NCBI GenBank assembly: GCA_947846985.1
Contig: CANTUZ010000025.1
Span: 16,056,100 to 16,120,099 of the forward strand
From: Fratercula arctica
Taxonomy: Eukaryota > Chordata > Aves > Charadriiformes > Alcidae
Direction: 5' to 3'
DNA: 64,000 nucleotides
Under the pieces are notes generated by a model. It did not search any database. It was given only the letters and a program-made list of their open reading frames with translations, and was not told the DNA's origin. The translations under genes were made by a program, and so were the position numbers. This document shows positions 34,263 through 45,740 of this stretch, piece by piece (within the stretch, counting starts at the first letter, position 1; each line of letters begins with the position of its first letter).

Positions 34263-34528
34263 ATACCATTTTTGCCATGCCCAGATCTTACAGTTTTCAG
34301 AACATGTGACTGGTGTACCCGGCGTAGCTCATGCACACAGTCCATGGTCCGAAGATGCAGATCTTGAGGAAGTTGCTGGGCATCAGCTCTGATCCCATCA
34401 CCACTTTGCTTTACTCAATTCTTCATCAAAGTCCATCTGTCCTTAATTTGGGTGATTCTTACTGCAGTACAGCCAATAGCAATTATAGTAACGAGGACAT
34501 ACAGTGACAGTGTTGCACATGATTGGAT

Positions 34529-37518
34529 TCATTGGCTATTCTCCCCCAAAATCAAGTCCCCATGAGGTACACATTGGACTTCCCCATCCTGCCGAATTAC
34601 CCACCAAGTGCACCCAGGTCCTTGGGCAAAAGCAATCCCACGGATGGGTTTGCATTTGCCTGAGGCAGGGCTAACCCAGACTGTCTTCCCCACCATATTC
34701 TTCATGTGCACTACGGGGACCTTATCCCCTTCTACGGTACGTGGAAGTTTGATTCGGCAGGGCCAGCCCGATTGGTAGATCCCCTGGTGTTAACCAGCCA
34801 GGTAGCCTTTGCTAAATGTGCATCCCAATGTTTTAAGGTCCCACCACCCATTGCTCTCAGTGTAGTTTTTAACAGTCCATTGTACCGTTCTATCATCCCA
34901 GAGGCTGGTGCGTGATAGGGGATGTGATATACCCACTCAATACCATGCTCTTTGGCCCAGGTGTCTATGAGGCTGTTTCGGAAATGAGTCCCATTGTCCG
35001 ACTCAATTCTCTCTGGGGTACCATGTCGCCACAGGACTTGCTTTTCAAGGCCCAGGATAGTATTCCGGGCAGTGGCATGGGGCACAGGGTATGTTTCCAG
35101 CCATCCAGTGGTTGCTTCCACCATTGTGAGCACATAGCGCTTGCCTTGATGGGTTCGTGGCAGTGTGATATAATCAATCTGCCAGGCCTCCCCATATTTA
35201 TATTTCAGCCATCGTCCTCCATACCAAAGAGGCTTCAAACGCTTGGCTTGCTTGATTGCAGCGCATGTCTCACATTCATGGATGACCTGCGCAATAGTGT
35301 CCATGGTCAAGTCCACCCCTCGGTCACGAGCCCATCTATATGTCGCATCTCTTCCTTGATGGCCTGAGGTCTCATGGGCCCACCGAGCTATGAATAGTTC
35401 ACCCTTATGTTGCCAATCCAGATCCACTTGAGCCACTTGAATCCTGGCAGCCCGATCCACCTGCTGGTTGTTCTGATGTTCCTCCGTGGCCTGATTCTTC
35501 GGTACGTGGGCATCTACGTGGCGTACTTTCACAACCAGATTCTCTATCCGGGCAGCAATATCTTGCCATAGTTCAGCAGCCCAGATGGGTTTGCCTCTGC
35601 GCTGCCAGTTGCCCTGCTTCCACTGCTGTAACCACCCCCACAGAGCATTTGCCACCATCCATGAGTCAGTGTAGAGATAAAGGACTGGCCATTTTTCTCG
35701 CTCGGTGATGTCCAAAGCCAGCTGAATGGCTTTCACCTCTGCACACTGGCTCGATTCACCTTGTCCTTCACTGGCTTCTGCAACTTGTCGTGTAGGACTC
35801 CACACAGCAGCCTTCCACTTTCGATGCTTTCCCACAATCCGGCAGGACCCATCAGTGAACAGGGCATATTGCTTCTCATTTTCTGGCAGTTTATTATATG
35901 GTGGGGCCTCTTCCACACGCGTCACCTCCTCCTCTGTTGACATTCCAAAATCCTTGCCTTCTGGCCAGTCCATGATCACTTCCAGAATTCCTGGGCGACT
36001 GGGGTTTCCCATTCGAGTTCGCTGTGTGATCAGTGCAATCCACTTACTCCATGTAGCATCAGTTGCATGATGCGTGGTGGGGACCCTTTCTTTGAACATC
36101 CAGCCCAGCACCGGCAGTCGAGGTGCTAAGAGGAGCTGCGCTTCTGTACCAACCACCTCCGAAGCAGCGCGAACCCCTTCCTATGCTGCCAATATCTCCT
36201 TTTCTGTTGGAGTGTAGTGGGCTTCAGATCCTCTGTATCCCCGACTCCAAAACCCTAGGGGTCGACCTCGGGTCTCCCCTGGTGCCTTCTGCCAGAGGCT
36301 CCAGGTAGGGCCATTCTCCCTGGCTGCGGTGTAGAGCACGTTTTTAACATCTTGTCCTGCCCGGACTGGCCCCAGGGCCACTGCATGGACTATTTCCTGT
36401 TTGATTTGTTCAAAAGCTTGTCGTTGCTCAGGACCCCATTTAAAGTCGTTCTTCTTCCGGGTTACTTGATACAGAGGGCTTACAATCAGACTGTAATCTG
36501 GGATATGCATCCTCCAAAAACCCACAATGCCTAAGAAAGCTTGTGTTTCCTTTTTGCTAGTTGGTGGAGACATAGCTGCTATTTTGTTGATCGCATCCAT
36601 TGGGATCTGACGGCGTCCATCTTGCCATTTTATTCCTAAGAACTGGATCTCCTGCGCAGGTCCCTTGACCTTACTTCGTTTTATGGCAAAACCAGCTTTC
36701 AGAAGGATTCGGACTATTTTACTCCCTTTCTCAAAAACTTCTTCGGCTGTGTTTCCCCATACAATGATGTCATCAATGTACTGCAGGTGTTCTGGAGCTT
36801 CACCCTGTTCCAGTGCAGTCTGGATCAGTCCATGGGAAATGGTGGGGCTGTGTTTCCACCCCTGGGGCAGTCGATTCCAGGTGTACTGGATGCCCTTCCA
36901 AGTGAAAGCAAACTGTGGCCTGCACTCTGCTGCCAAAGGGATTGAGAAGAATGCATTCGCTATATCAATCGTGGCATACCACTTGGCTGCCTTGGACTCC
37001 AGTTCATACTGCAGTTCTAGCATGTCCGGCACGGCAGCGCTCAGTGGTGGCGTGACTTCATTCAGGCCACGATAGTCTACAGTTAGCCTCCACTCTCCAT
37101 TAGATTTTCGCACCGGCCATATAGGACTGTTAAAAGGCGAGCGAGTCTTACTGATCACTCCTTGAACCTCTAGTTGATGAATCAGCTTATGGATGGGAAT
37201 CAGAGAGTCTCGGTTAGTGCGATATTGCCACCGATGCACCGTTGTAGTAGCATCAATCGGCACCTGCTGTTCTTCGACCCTCAACAACCCCACAACAGAA
37301 GGGTCCTCCGAGAGACCAGGCAAGGTAGACAACTGTTTAACTTCCTCCGTCTCCAAGGCAGCTATGCCAAAGGCCCACCGATACCCCTTTGGGTCCTTAA
37401 AATACCCTCTCCTGAGGTAATCTATACCAAGGATGCATGGAGCCTCTGGGCCAGTCACAATGGGATGCTTTTGCCACTCATTCCCAGTTAGGCTCACTTC
37501 AGCCTCCAATACAGTCAA
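34529..37518 (-). pseudogene. ERV1 pol: RT, RNase H, integrase
   Basis: Three frame blocks together make a nearly complete pol. In 36181-37518 a protease C-terminus (PCILGIDYLRRGYF) is followed by RT with TIDIANAFF (Asp near residue 185), LPQGWKHSP and YIDD (247-250). A single in-frame stop at 36181-36183 divides this from 34732-36156. That part has RNase H (LFTDGSC, AEVKAIQLAL, LYTDSW), the integrase HHCC motif (H261, H266, C295, C298) and a complete D,D35E triad (D328, D387, E423). A one-base shift near 34733 moves the frame into 34529-34711, the SH3-like C-terminal domain of integrase. All catalytic residues I can locate are present, so the breaks are few and late. Confidence 0.9.
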
Positions 37519-37660
37519 CTCTTGGGATCCCCCTGTGACCCCAGAAATACTGCCCCTCTATAGCTTGATGGTATTATGGTGCACTGTGCTCCTGTGTCCA
37601 CTAGAGCCTTATACTCCTGTGGTCCGATGTGCCAGGCCATCGAATCCACACTGTCCAATA
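37519..37660 (-). pseudogene. ERV1 protease active-site region
   Basis: The minus strand encodes ALVDTGAQCTII near 37580-37620, the aspartic protease active site (DTG). A deletion of about 10 bases just downstream, judged against ERV2, shifts the frame to a stop before the C-terminal half, which lies in the pol frame. The protease is therefore broken. Its place between gag and RT is standard. Confidence 0.85.
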
Positions 37661-37705
37661 AACCCGGTTGTCCCTTTCCTCCACCTGGCTGGAGGCAGGG
37701 CCCCT

Positions 37706-39656
37706 CTAATCCTGGTCATGGTATCCGGTACTCACTTCTTGCAGAAATGACTTGGAAGTTCCTTCAAGAGGATCAGAAGCAAGATCAGGCCTTCTGCTCT
37801 GTCTGGGGAACTGCCCGCTGGAAACTGGGGCAGCACTTTTCCTGGAGGGATCCCCTTTTGTGGTTGTCCTTCCTTGCAACTCCTGTACCCGTGTCCGCAG
37901 GATCCAAGTAGGTTGTCCATCCCACTTCCTCATGTCCTCTCCATCGTCTCGCAGGTAGAACCACAGGGTGCCTCGTGGTGTGTACCCTCTGTACTCTCTC
38001 TCTTGAGTGGGGAAAATGCCTGCTCCTAATAGCTGAGAAGCTGGCCCGTACAGGTGGGGAGTAGGACATATTCTCTTCAAGTTGCTGGACCTTCTGGGAC
38101 AGTTTCTCCACAGCTGAGACAAGGGGGGAAGAGAGACTTCCTTCATATCGCCGGAGCCGGCCAGCCACCTCATCCACCGTTGGTCCCTCTTCACCTTTCC
38201 ATTCCATTACTGCCAGTGAGTTGGCATATGACAATGGTGCACTCCGTACAAACTTCCGCCACATGAGCCTTGTGCATTGCACCTCCTCAGGGTCTGTGGG
38301 TAAGTCTGTATTGTCCAAGTCATAATAAATCATCTCCCGCACGGCTAATTCTCTCAGGTACTGGATACCTCTTTCCATGGTGGTCCACTTGCTTGGTTGA
38401 CATACAACATCTTCACTGAAGGGGTACCTCTCCCTCACGCCTGACAGGAGTCGTTTCCAGAGGCTGAGGGCTTGGGTCTTCTTTCCAGTTGCCTTGTCAA
38501 TGCCGCCTTCCCTAGACAGGGATCCCAACTGCCTGGCTTCCCTACCCTCTAATTCCAGGCTACTGGCCCCTTTATCCCAACACCGAAGCAGCCAGGTGAC
38601 AATGTGCTCGCCTTAAAGTCAGCTAAAATCTTTTCACATACCCCGCAGCTCACTCAGGGATAGGGATCGGGTAATTATCTCTGGTTCTGCCTCTTCCTCC
38701 TGTCCTTGTGATGGCCCTGGTTCATCGTCATCTCTTACTAAGCGAACTGATTTCTTTCTGTACTTCTTCTTTTGTATGGGGGCAACGGATACTGGCACGG
38801 GTTGTTTCCCTGGTTCAGCAGCAGTGGCTGTCACCGGGGTTGGAGTAGCTGCAGTACCTGTCGCAGGGGTTGCAGTAGCCGCAGCGCCTGTCGCAGGGGT
38901 TGCAGCGCCTGCCGCGGGGGCCGCAGCAGCCGCAGCGCCTGCTGGTCTGGTCTCTGTCTCTTTCTCCTGAGGGTGCTGCATAGCACTGAGCAGTGCCTGG
39001 TAGATACTGGCCAGGGCCCAGCACAGTGCGGTGAGTTGTGCCTCTCTAGAATAGCCACAGCATTTTCCCTTCAGATATTCTACTACTCTATCAGGGTCCT
39101 GTAATTGTTCAGGGGTGAAGTCCCAGACCATTGGAGGTGAGAAGTTCTCTAAGTACCTGCCCATGTTCTCCCACCTGCCATGCCACCCCTGACTGTCCAG
39201 CCTTGGAGCAGATCTCTGGGTGGTAGTCTTAAATAGTCGTTTAACCCTAAACGAGACCTGGAACATATTCAGCAGACATAACACTAGGAACATGCTGGTT
39301 TGAGCATCCCAAGGATATTCAAAAATCTCAAAAGCTGTCATACCTGACCCAAAGGAGAAAAGGTAGGCAAAAGAGCTGGGGAAAGTGTCCCCCCCTGTTT
39401 CCCCCATAGACTGGGTGTAATTATTAATGAATTCTGAGAGGTGGTGCCCAATGTACGGACAGGACAGCAATACCACATAAACGCCCCAAAATAACCATCT
39501 AACAAGTGATGTTATCATATCATAAGCCGATATTGCACAGGACAGTAAAATGATAATCCTCATCCCCCTCCCAGAAGTAACAAATATCATCCCAGGGAGT
39601 GCATAAAACACATAGGAATTTACATAACACAGCCATGAGAACAAACTAAGCAACAT
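37706..39656 (-). pseudogene. ERV1 gag with membrane-like N-terminus
   Basis: The frame opens at ATG 39656, about 80 bases after the primer site. Another in-frame ATG at 39687-39689 is separated from it by a TAG. Residues 1-142 are strongly hydrophobic. I mark membrane-like segments at about 2-26, 32-50, 51-70 and 120-136, with a weaker one at 94-112, a sequon (NYT, 79-81) between them and a basic RVKRLFK at the end. A helical region (about 165-225), an Ala/Pro/Thr-rich linker and an acidic segment follow. Three clustered stops (38613-38636) precede the capsid-like part (37785-38528, WRKFVRSAPLSY). The C-terminal Gag end continues in another frame to 37706. No CCHC knuckle is seen. Identity as gag rests on position and on the match of the middle and C-terminal part to ERV2. 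The origin of the N-terminus is unknown. Confidence 0.82.
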
Positions 39657-39734
39657 AGTGACCAGTGACTATTTACCTAACAAATTCATTTTTTCAAGCT
39701 CTAGTTGGATTCTGTCGTTATCTCAACCCTTCAA

Positions 39735-39752
39735 GCCCCACATTGGGCACCA
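39735..39752 (-). other. ERV1 primer-binding site, tRNA-Lys-like
   Basis: On the minus strand TGGTGCCCAATGTGGGGC lies 8 bases after the end of the 5' LTR. It differs at two transition positions from the tRNA-Lys(1,2) primer site known from betaretroviruses. ERVL elements are named for tRNA-Leu priming, so the match is unexpected. Confidence 0.75.
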
Positions 39753-39760
39753 AAAAGGAC

Positions 39761-40097
39761 TGTAGTGGTTTGGCCTCAGACGGCAACAAAGAACCACGTG
39801 CCGCTCGCTCAGGTCTTCCCAATACGGGAAGGATCAGAAGAAAAAGACAAAACTCTTGGGTTGAGACCAAGGCAGTTTAACAGAACAGCAAAGGGAACAA
39901 GAAAACAACAACAATAACACCGACAGAGGAATATACAAACGCGATTACGGAACCGCCGCTTCCCGCCGGTCCGGACCCGGGACGCGCCAGCCCACTCCAA
40001 ACCCGACTTCCTGCCCCCTCCCCTCCTTTTAATCTCAGGGTGGGCGTGGCTCACATGGCATGGAATACTTAACCCTGTCCCCGCCAGAACCAGGACA
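39761..40097 (-). repeat. ERV1 5' LTR
   Basis: The 337-bp LTR begins TGTCCTGGTTCTGG and ends CCACTACA on the minus strand, directly before the primer site. An AT-rich GAGATTAAAAGGAG may serve as the TATA element. It is about 93% identical to the 3' LTR by eye. Confidence 0.92.
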
Positions 40098-43000
40098 ATT
40101 CTTTGTTTTTCTTTATGGCCTCCCTAGATGCCCATAGCAATGTGGCAATCAACAGGGATATACGCAGTAGCAGAATTTTCCCTTTACACGTAAATCTATG
40201 CAAATATGATAACCTACCTCAGGGCATCTTTCAAACCTGGGAAAGAAATGGCAGGGAAGGAATCACATCATGCTTCAGATAGCTTGCAGACATCTCTCCC
40301 CTGACTTTGGAGGCTTCTCTTGCTTTTTCCTCTCTCTTTTCTCTCTTACCGACTCCCCTAAATATACTTCCAGAAAGATAAGAGAGTAAAAGGGGCATAT
40401 GCTGTCTTCAGGGAGCCTGTGTGATGCCCAGCAGCTAAGGTCCATCCCCAGCAGGATGGTGTATGGGAGGGAGCTCAGGGCCAAGTCCTGCTTTCAGATG
40501 TGCCCACGCATCTGCTACTGGCCTCAGCTGGGAACTCCCTGCAGGCACAACTGAGAGGTAGATTTGAAACTAAGTCTTTATGAAAATAAAAAAGGAAGTG
40601 TGGCATCTTTGGAAGAACAGAAATCCTGGCACTGCACATGTTCAAGAGGGCGGCACAGTGCAGAGTCCAAGGCAGGATTTGGCTTTGAATGACTCTCACA
40701 ACCTTCTGCCACCCACACAACCAATTTCCTCAGCCAAGAATTTGCAAGGAAGGAGGACATATCCTAACCTTCACTGCAAAAGCAAGTGTCTCCTCTGTTA
40801 GACTTAGATGCCCAGGAGGAAACATGGGCAGACAGGTTCTTCCCCACTGATTTCCACAGTAAAGGGTCAAGTGTCAAGGTCATCACAGACCCCTGCAGAA
40901 GTGGCCTTGGGGAACATTTGGCATCCAGCCGTCTCTGAGCTGCAGGGGAGATGCCTTCCTGGAGTGAAGTGGGGACTAGCTGTGGCCTTTGACATCAACC
41001 CAAAATGCCCCTATGTGATGACCCTTAAAAGATCCAGTTAACTTCTCAGTGGCTTGGGGGATGCTTTTTCTTCTTGTTCTCTGCCACATCAAAAAGGAGA
41101 ATATTAAAACATTCTTATGGATGTTGAGCTACCATGTACTGAGAGAAATGGTTGAAGTCTAGTACCATTTGACATGAATATACTGGGAACAGTCTGAAAG
41201 AGTATGAACCTTCAGGATTCCCAGACAGGTACCCAGATCCAACATGTCTCTGCATGGACACAGCTGGGATCTTACCAGGTGAAAATACCAAATCCCAGGG
41301 CATTAGAAAATAATATTATAATATATAAATATAGATAATTTTCACCAAACATAAAAATCAAGACTCACTGTTGGAGCACAGATTGCCATAAACAAAGGTA
41401 GCCCATGGAGATGGGCTCCATATAAGGAACAGAGCAGAACTGAATAAACTGATCTGAAGGAATTTAGTCTAGATTAAAACAGCAAAGCAGTTCTCTTAAA
41501 ATGCTTTCAAAATGCATCACCCATCCTATGAAGTACTTCTATTTCTCTAAAGAGAAAGGAGACTACCACATGCCCCTGCAGAACCCCCCCGGCTCTGACA
41601 GCCCAAGTGCCTCCATCAAACACAAGCATTACCACTGACTACTGCCTGTTTGCGCCATATGTCATTCCTTTTTGTTCACTGCCATTTGCATGCTGGCAGG
41701 TTGAATTTTTATTAATGTAAGAGTAGGTTGAAGATTTCAGATGTGGGCGCTTGAGAGACCTTCCCCTTCATGGCAAGCTCAGCTTTCTCAGTTTCAGCTC
41801 AGGCTGACATTATATCAAACTGTGTTTCTCCCTGGTGGGGACAAACACAGATTATTTACAAGATACAACAAGAATGTCACACTAAATGAAGATGAAAGAT
41901 GTGGAGGAAGCATGATTGCTGCCTGAGCCTTCTTAAGAACTGCTTATTAAGGAAATCATCCTTTTAAGCAGCAGCCAGCCACCAGAATCAGCCATGTTCG
42001 ATACTGGGGATAGGATCTGACCTGCTAACCAACACTGTCTATTGATAACATTCCTCCAGTGGTAATGATGCAGATGCTAATGAGTGTATTAATAATAAAT
42101 AATATTGTGTGCATTTATCATGTCCCCTATTCAAATGGTGGAAAATGCTTTACCAACAAGAAAGTGTGAAGTCTCAGAGCAGCTCTTTTCTCCCTGTGGA
42201 GCCTATTGTTACCGTAAGCAAAGGGACTTTTGTCATCTGGGTTAGCAAAGAGAAGTGGCAGTGGACCCGCTGGATTACAGTCACTATGGTGCTGCTGATT
42301 CATGGTGTGAACTTGGGGGAGTTATTTCAGTGCCCTGAGTCTCAAGTTCACCATCTGTAAAATCAAGATAACTATATTTACAGTGCTTACCTCATAGAGC
42401 TACTGTGAAGATTAATTAACGCATATATATTTACAGATTGCTTTGAGATCTTCAGGTGAAACCTCCTGCATATGTGCAAAATATTATTTCTCTAAAATAT
42501 CTTGAAACCTCAGGAGCTGCAGGGTCTTACTGGCTATTGACACATTTTTGAATGCTTTTATTCTTTGCTTAAGCAAGTTGTTTTGCAGGTAGCAGTTATA
42601 TATTGTGCTAATGGTGGAATACTTTGCAAATAATAGTTTTTCCCAATTCCTTTTGACTTGTTTTTCTCCTCATGAGCTATGTGCAAGCAGACTATGGGTT
42701 CATCAAACAGTAATTTTAGATCGTTATTAAGACACATATTTTGAGCATTTTTTTTACCTCTGTAGATATTATCACAAAGAAAATCCCTGTGTTTATTTGA
42801 TATTGGCTATTCCATCTGTGTTGGTTGTTTGTGATTGGCCAGATAAGCTGTGATATATATCTGCACCACTTCCAGCAAGAACATACCTGGAGGCACAGTT
42901 AGGGATCAAAGATTATGTGCACTTATGTGCTATGAGCAGGATTGATCTCAGCTAAATTTAGACATCTGAATATTAACCGTTAAGTCTAAAGTAGCTGTTT

Positions 43001-44907
43001 AAACTTACTTCATACTTAGTTGAAAGAGATGGGCACTTGCCCAGGGCAGTTTGCCCAACCTTTCTTAGATAGGATAGTTTGTTGATAGGATGAATCAACC
43101 TTTGGAGGCACAAATACCTCTGTTGACTGTGAAGGGACGTGGGAGTGATATACTCAGATTTAGATGTCTAATGTAATATTAAAAGGCTGAATCCTGTTCT
43201 GCAGACCCTAACAATGCTCCTTGCCCTGGCTGGAGAAGCAGCATTGCACTGAAATAGAGGATGGCTCATTTGAGCAATAACAAAGCTCCAGATTGAGACA
43301 CCTACTTGTAGGTATGTAGATGTCTACATGAAGTTGAGGAGCCTATGTTTCCATTGCAGTCAATGGAGATCTTGACAGTGCAGCCTGGGGTCTAGAAATC
43401 GGTGCAGCTGAGCAAATATAGGTGTCTACCACAGGGTAAGTGGAACAGCATACTGAGCTCCCCTAACTGTACAACTACCTCTCAACTGGCTATGTCAATC
43501 TAAATGGCCAATCTATCTGTAGATACAAAATGTGGTTATTTTAACCTGCAATTTAAATCTCACTCCAGAAGTATGGCTTCATTAAGAGGGTGAATACCGA
43601 GTCATTTGATTCAGGCAGATATGCTGAGGGTGCTGCACTTCTTAGAGCTAAACAATGATGGCTTCTGCAATACTGAGTAGTTTGTAAGCATCTCAGTGTT
43701 TGTAAATCAACTTCAAAGAACAGTGGGATTTGATAATATGAAACACATATATATTTACCAGTTCTTATCTCTGCCTATTTCAGCTATTCCGTAATTGTGC
43801 ATTTTAGTTGCATTGTGTCTAAAGATCTCAAACTGTGGTATTTCCACACCCTTTCTTTTAAGACAATTCTTCAGTTTTAGGAATTCAATGCCAAGAAGCC
43901 ATTCAGTGGAAGTTTTCTTCCTTAATTTCTCTGTCTTGCATGCAATCAAAGCCCTGTAAATCACATCATTCAATTCTTCTATCTCTTGATGCTTATAGAT
44001 ACATCTCCAGATAGCTGCCACATCCATACACACAAGCTTTATTCCTAACCTTTGCCCATTCTAGTCACCCTTGAAAAATTTCAGTATCCAAGATCTATGA
44101 GAGAGGGAAAAGAATATTTAGACATGCACACACCTACATACACAAATGACTTGTAGTCAATGTGTTCAACTCATATATACAAAGAGGTAATATATATTTA
44201 AGCATCTTTATATAACTTCCCTAGTTCAGTGGACCTCTACCATTGAGTACCAGCTGACAATCTGCCTTTATATGCACATGCACACACAGATGTATGTATG
44301 CATGCTTAGATATATATAAAAAAATTACATTGGAGTCTTTGAGGGAAGAATTCTTTTGATTTTCTCTGGACATCTGATGTTCCTTAAGGCAGTTGTCATC
44401 CTACATTAATTTGTCTTGTTCTGCCTCAGCTCACTCTTTTTTGTCTTAAATGCCATATTAGAAAATGTTACTAGCCCCCCATCTCCTTTGGCATCTCCAC
44501 AATCCATCTGGGCATGTAGGGAAGCATGCCAGGATCCTTCCTGACACATGTCAGCAAACATCTCATCAGGGGCTCAGCTATGTCACCCCCCAATGATATT
44601 GCGTGGCAAGATCAGTCCTTGGCTACATTACACCCTATCCTGCCCTTGGAGTAGGTAGGAAGGCCTAGAAAGGACTATGCTAATTGATTTTGACCCTCTG
44701 AGATAGATGGGGGAAATTGCCTTCATCTGGTGCAATGTGCCAGATCTGTTCAATAGGAAGCAGGGTGCTGCAATGCACATAAAACCTTCCAGTGCCTTTA
44801 CAAGATGGCAGGAGCCTGTGTCTGTCTGCATGTGGAGAGATGAAACGGTACAAGAGTCACATGAGCAACTCACCTGAATTCATTCGCAATAAATGATACT
44901 GCATTCC
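40098..44907. other. Unique sequence, no gene recognised
   Basis: This 4.8-kb stretch shows no recognisable gene, RNA or young repeat. Frames are under 95 codons. It is AT-rich from about 42050, with short TA/CA runs near 44160-44330. Confidence 0.5.
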
Positions 44908-45655
44908 CTGCTTGAGGGTAGAAAGGCTTTGCAGAGGGATCTGGACAGACTGGATCAATGGACCGAGGCCAATGGTATGAGGTTCAACAAGGCCAAGTGC
45001 CGGGTCCTGCCCTTGGGTCACAACAACCCCATGCAGTGTTACAAGCTTGGGGAGGAGTGGCTGGAGAGCTGCCTGGCAGAAAAGGACCTGGGGGTGTTGG
45101 TCAACTGCCGGCTGAATATGAGCCAGCAGTGTGCCCAGTTGGTCCTGGCCTGTATCAGGAACAGTGTGGTGAGTGGGACTAGGGAAGTGATCATCCCCCT
45201 GTACTCGGCACTGGTGAGGCCCCACCTGGAGTACTGTGTCCAGTTTTGGGCCCCTCACCACAAAAAAGACATTGAGGTGCTGGAGCGGGTCCAGAGAAGG
45301 GCAACAAAGCTGGTGAGGGGTCTGAAGAATGTCTTATGAGGAGCGGCTGAGGGAACTGGGATTGTTTAGCCTGGAGAAAAGGAGGCTGAGGGGAGACCTT
45401 ATCGCTCTCTACAGCTACCTGAAACGAGGCTGTAGAGAGGTGGGGGTCGGTCTCTTCTCCCAAGTAACAGGTGATAGGACAAGAGGAAATGGCCTCAAGT
45501 TGCTCCAGGGGAGGTTTAGATTGGATATTAGGAAAAATTTTTACACTGAAAGGGTTATCAAGCATTGGAAGAGGCTGCTCAGGGAAGTGGTTGAGTCACC
45601 ATCCCTGGAGGTATTTAAAAGACGAGTAGACATAGTGCTTAGCGATATGGTTTAG
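44908..45655 (+). pseudogene. CR1 copy F ORF2, C-terminal part
   Basis: The fragment starts downstream of the RT catalytic motif ([12 protein letters not shown] onward) and reaches the natural C-terminus. One frame break near 45325-45335 (LVRGL then a shift) divides it. At 45131-45150 the [13 protein letters not shown] segment lacks six residues found in copy A. It has no catalytic domain. Confidence 0.88.
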
Positions 45656-45740
45656 TGATGGTTTTTGTCAGAGTTAGGTTGATGGTTGGACTAGATGATC
45701 TGAAAGGTCCCTTCCAACCTAGGCAAAAAAAAAAAAAAAA
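44908..45740 (+). mobile_element. CR1 LINE copy F, 5'-truncated, poly(A) end
   Basis: This is the last 0.8 kb of a CR1 of the A/H subfamily, beginning at CTGCTTGAGGGTAG. The 3' untranslated region (GGACTAGATGATCTGAAAGG) ends in AGGC and is then followed by 16 As (45725-45740) in place of the ATTCTATG-type tail of its relatives. It shares an 18-base in-frame deletion with copy H. Confidence 0.9.

Larger units (their letters stand above)
33908..40097 (-). mobile_element. ERVL-like provirus with both LTRs (ERV1)
   Basis: This 6.19-kb minus-strand provirus has LTRs of exactly 337 bp at each end, a primer-binding site, gag, protease, RT, RNase H, integrase and a polypurine tract. No env and no dUTPase is visible. 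The RT and the lack of a zinc knuckle point to class III (ERVL-like). The LTRs differ at roughly 25 positions by eye (about 7%), so the insertion is not recent if both LTRs belong to one integration. The flanks (CCTAG left, ATTCT right) do not form a target duplication. Coding frames carry a few stops and shifts, so it is defective. Confidence 0.9.

Noticed and set aside
34245..34528. Possible env gene between integrase and 3' LTR
   Set aside because: Only about 280 bases are available and no surface or transmembrane envelope motif is present; ERVL-type elements normally lack env.
37785..38194. CCHC zinc knuckle expected at the end of Gag
   Set aside because: No C-x2-C-x4-H-x4-C pattern is found in any frame of ERV1 or ERV2; this fits class III Gag.
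43200..43440. Possible old interspersed repeat (TCCATTGCAGTCAATGGAG)
   Set aside because: Only a short stretch resembles repeats I know, so it is not enough to assign a family.
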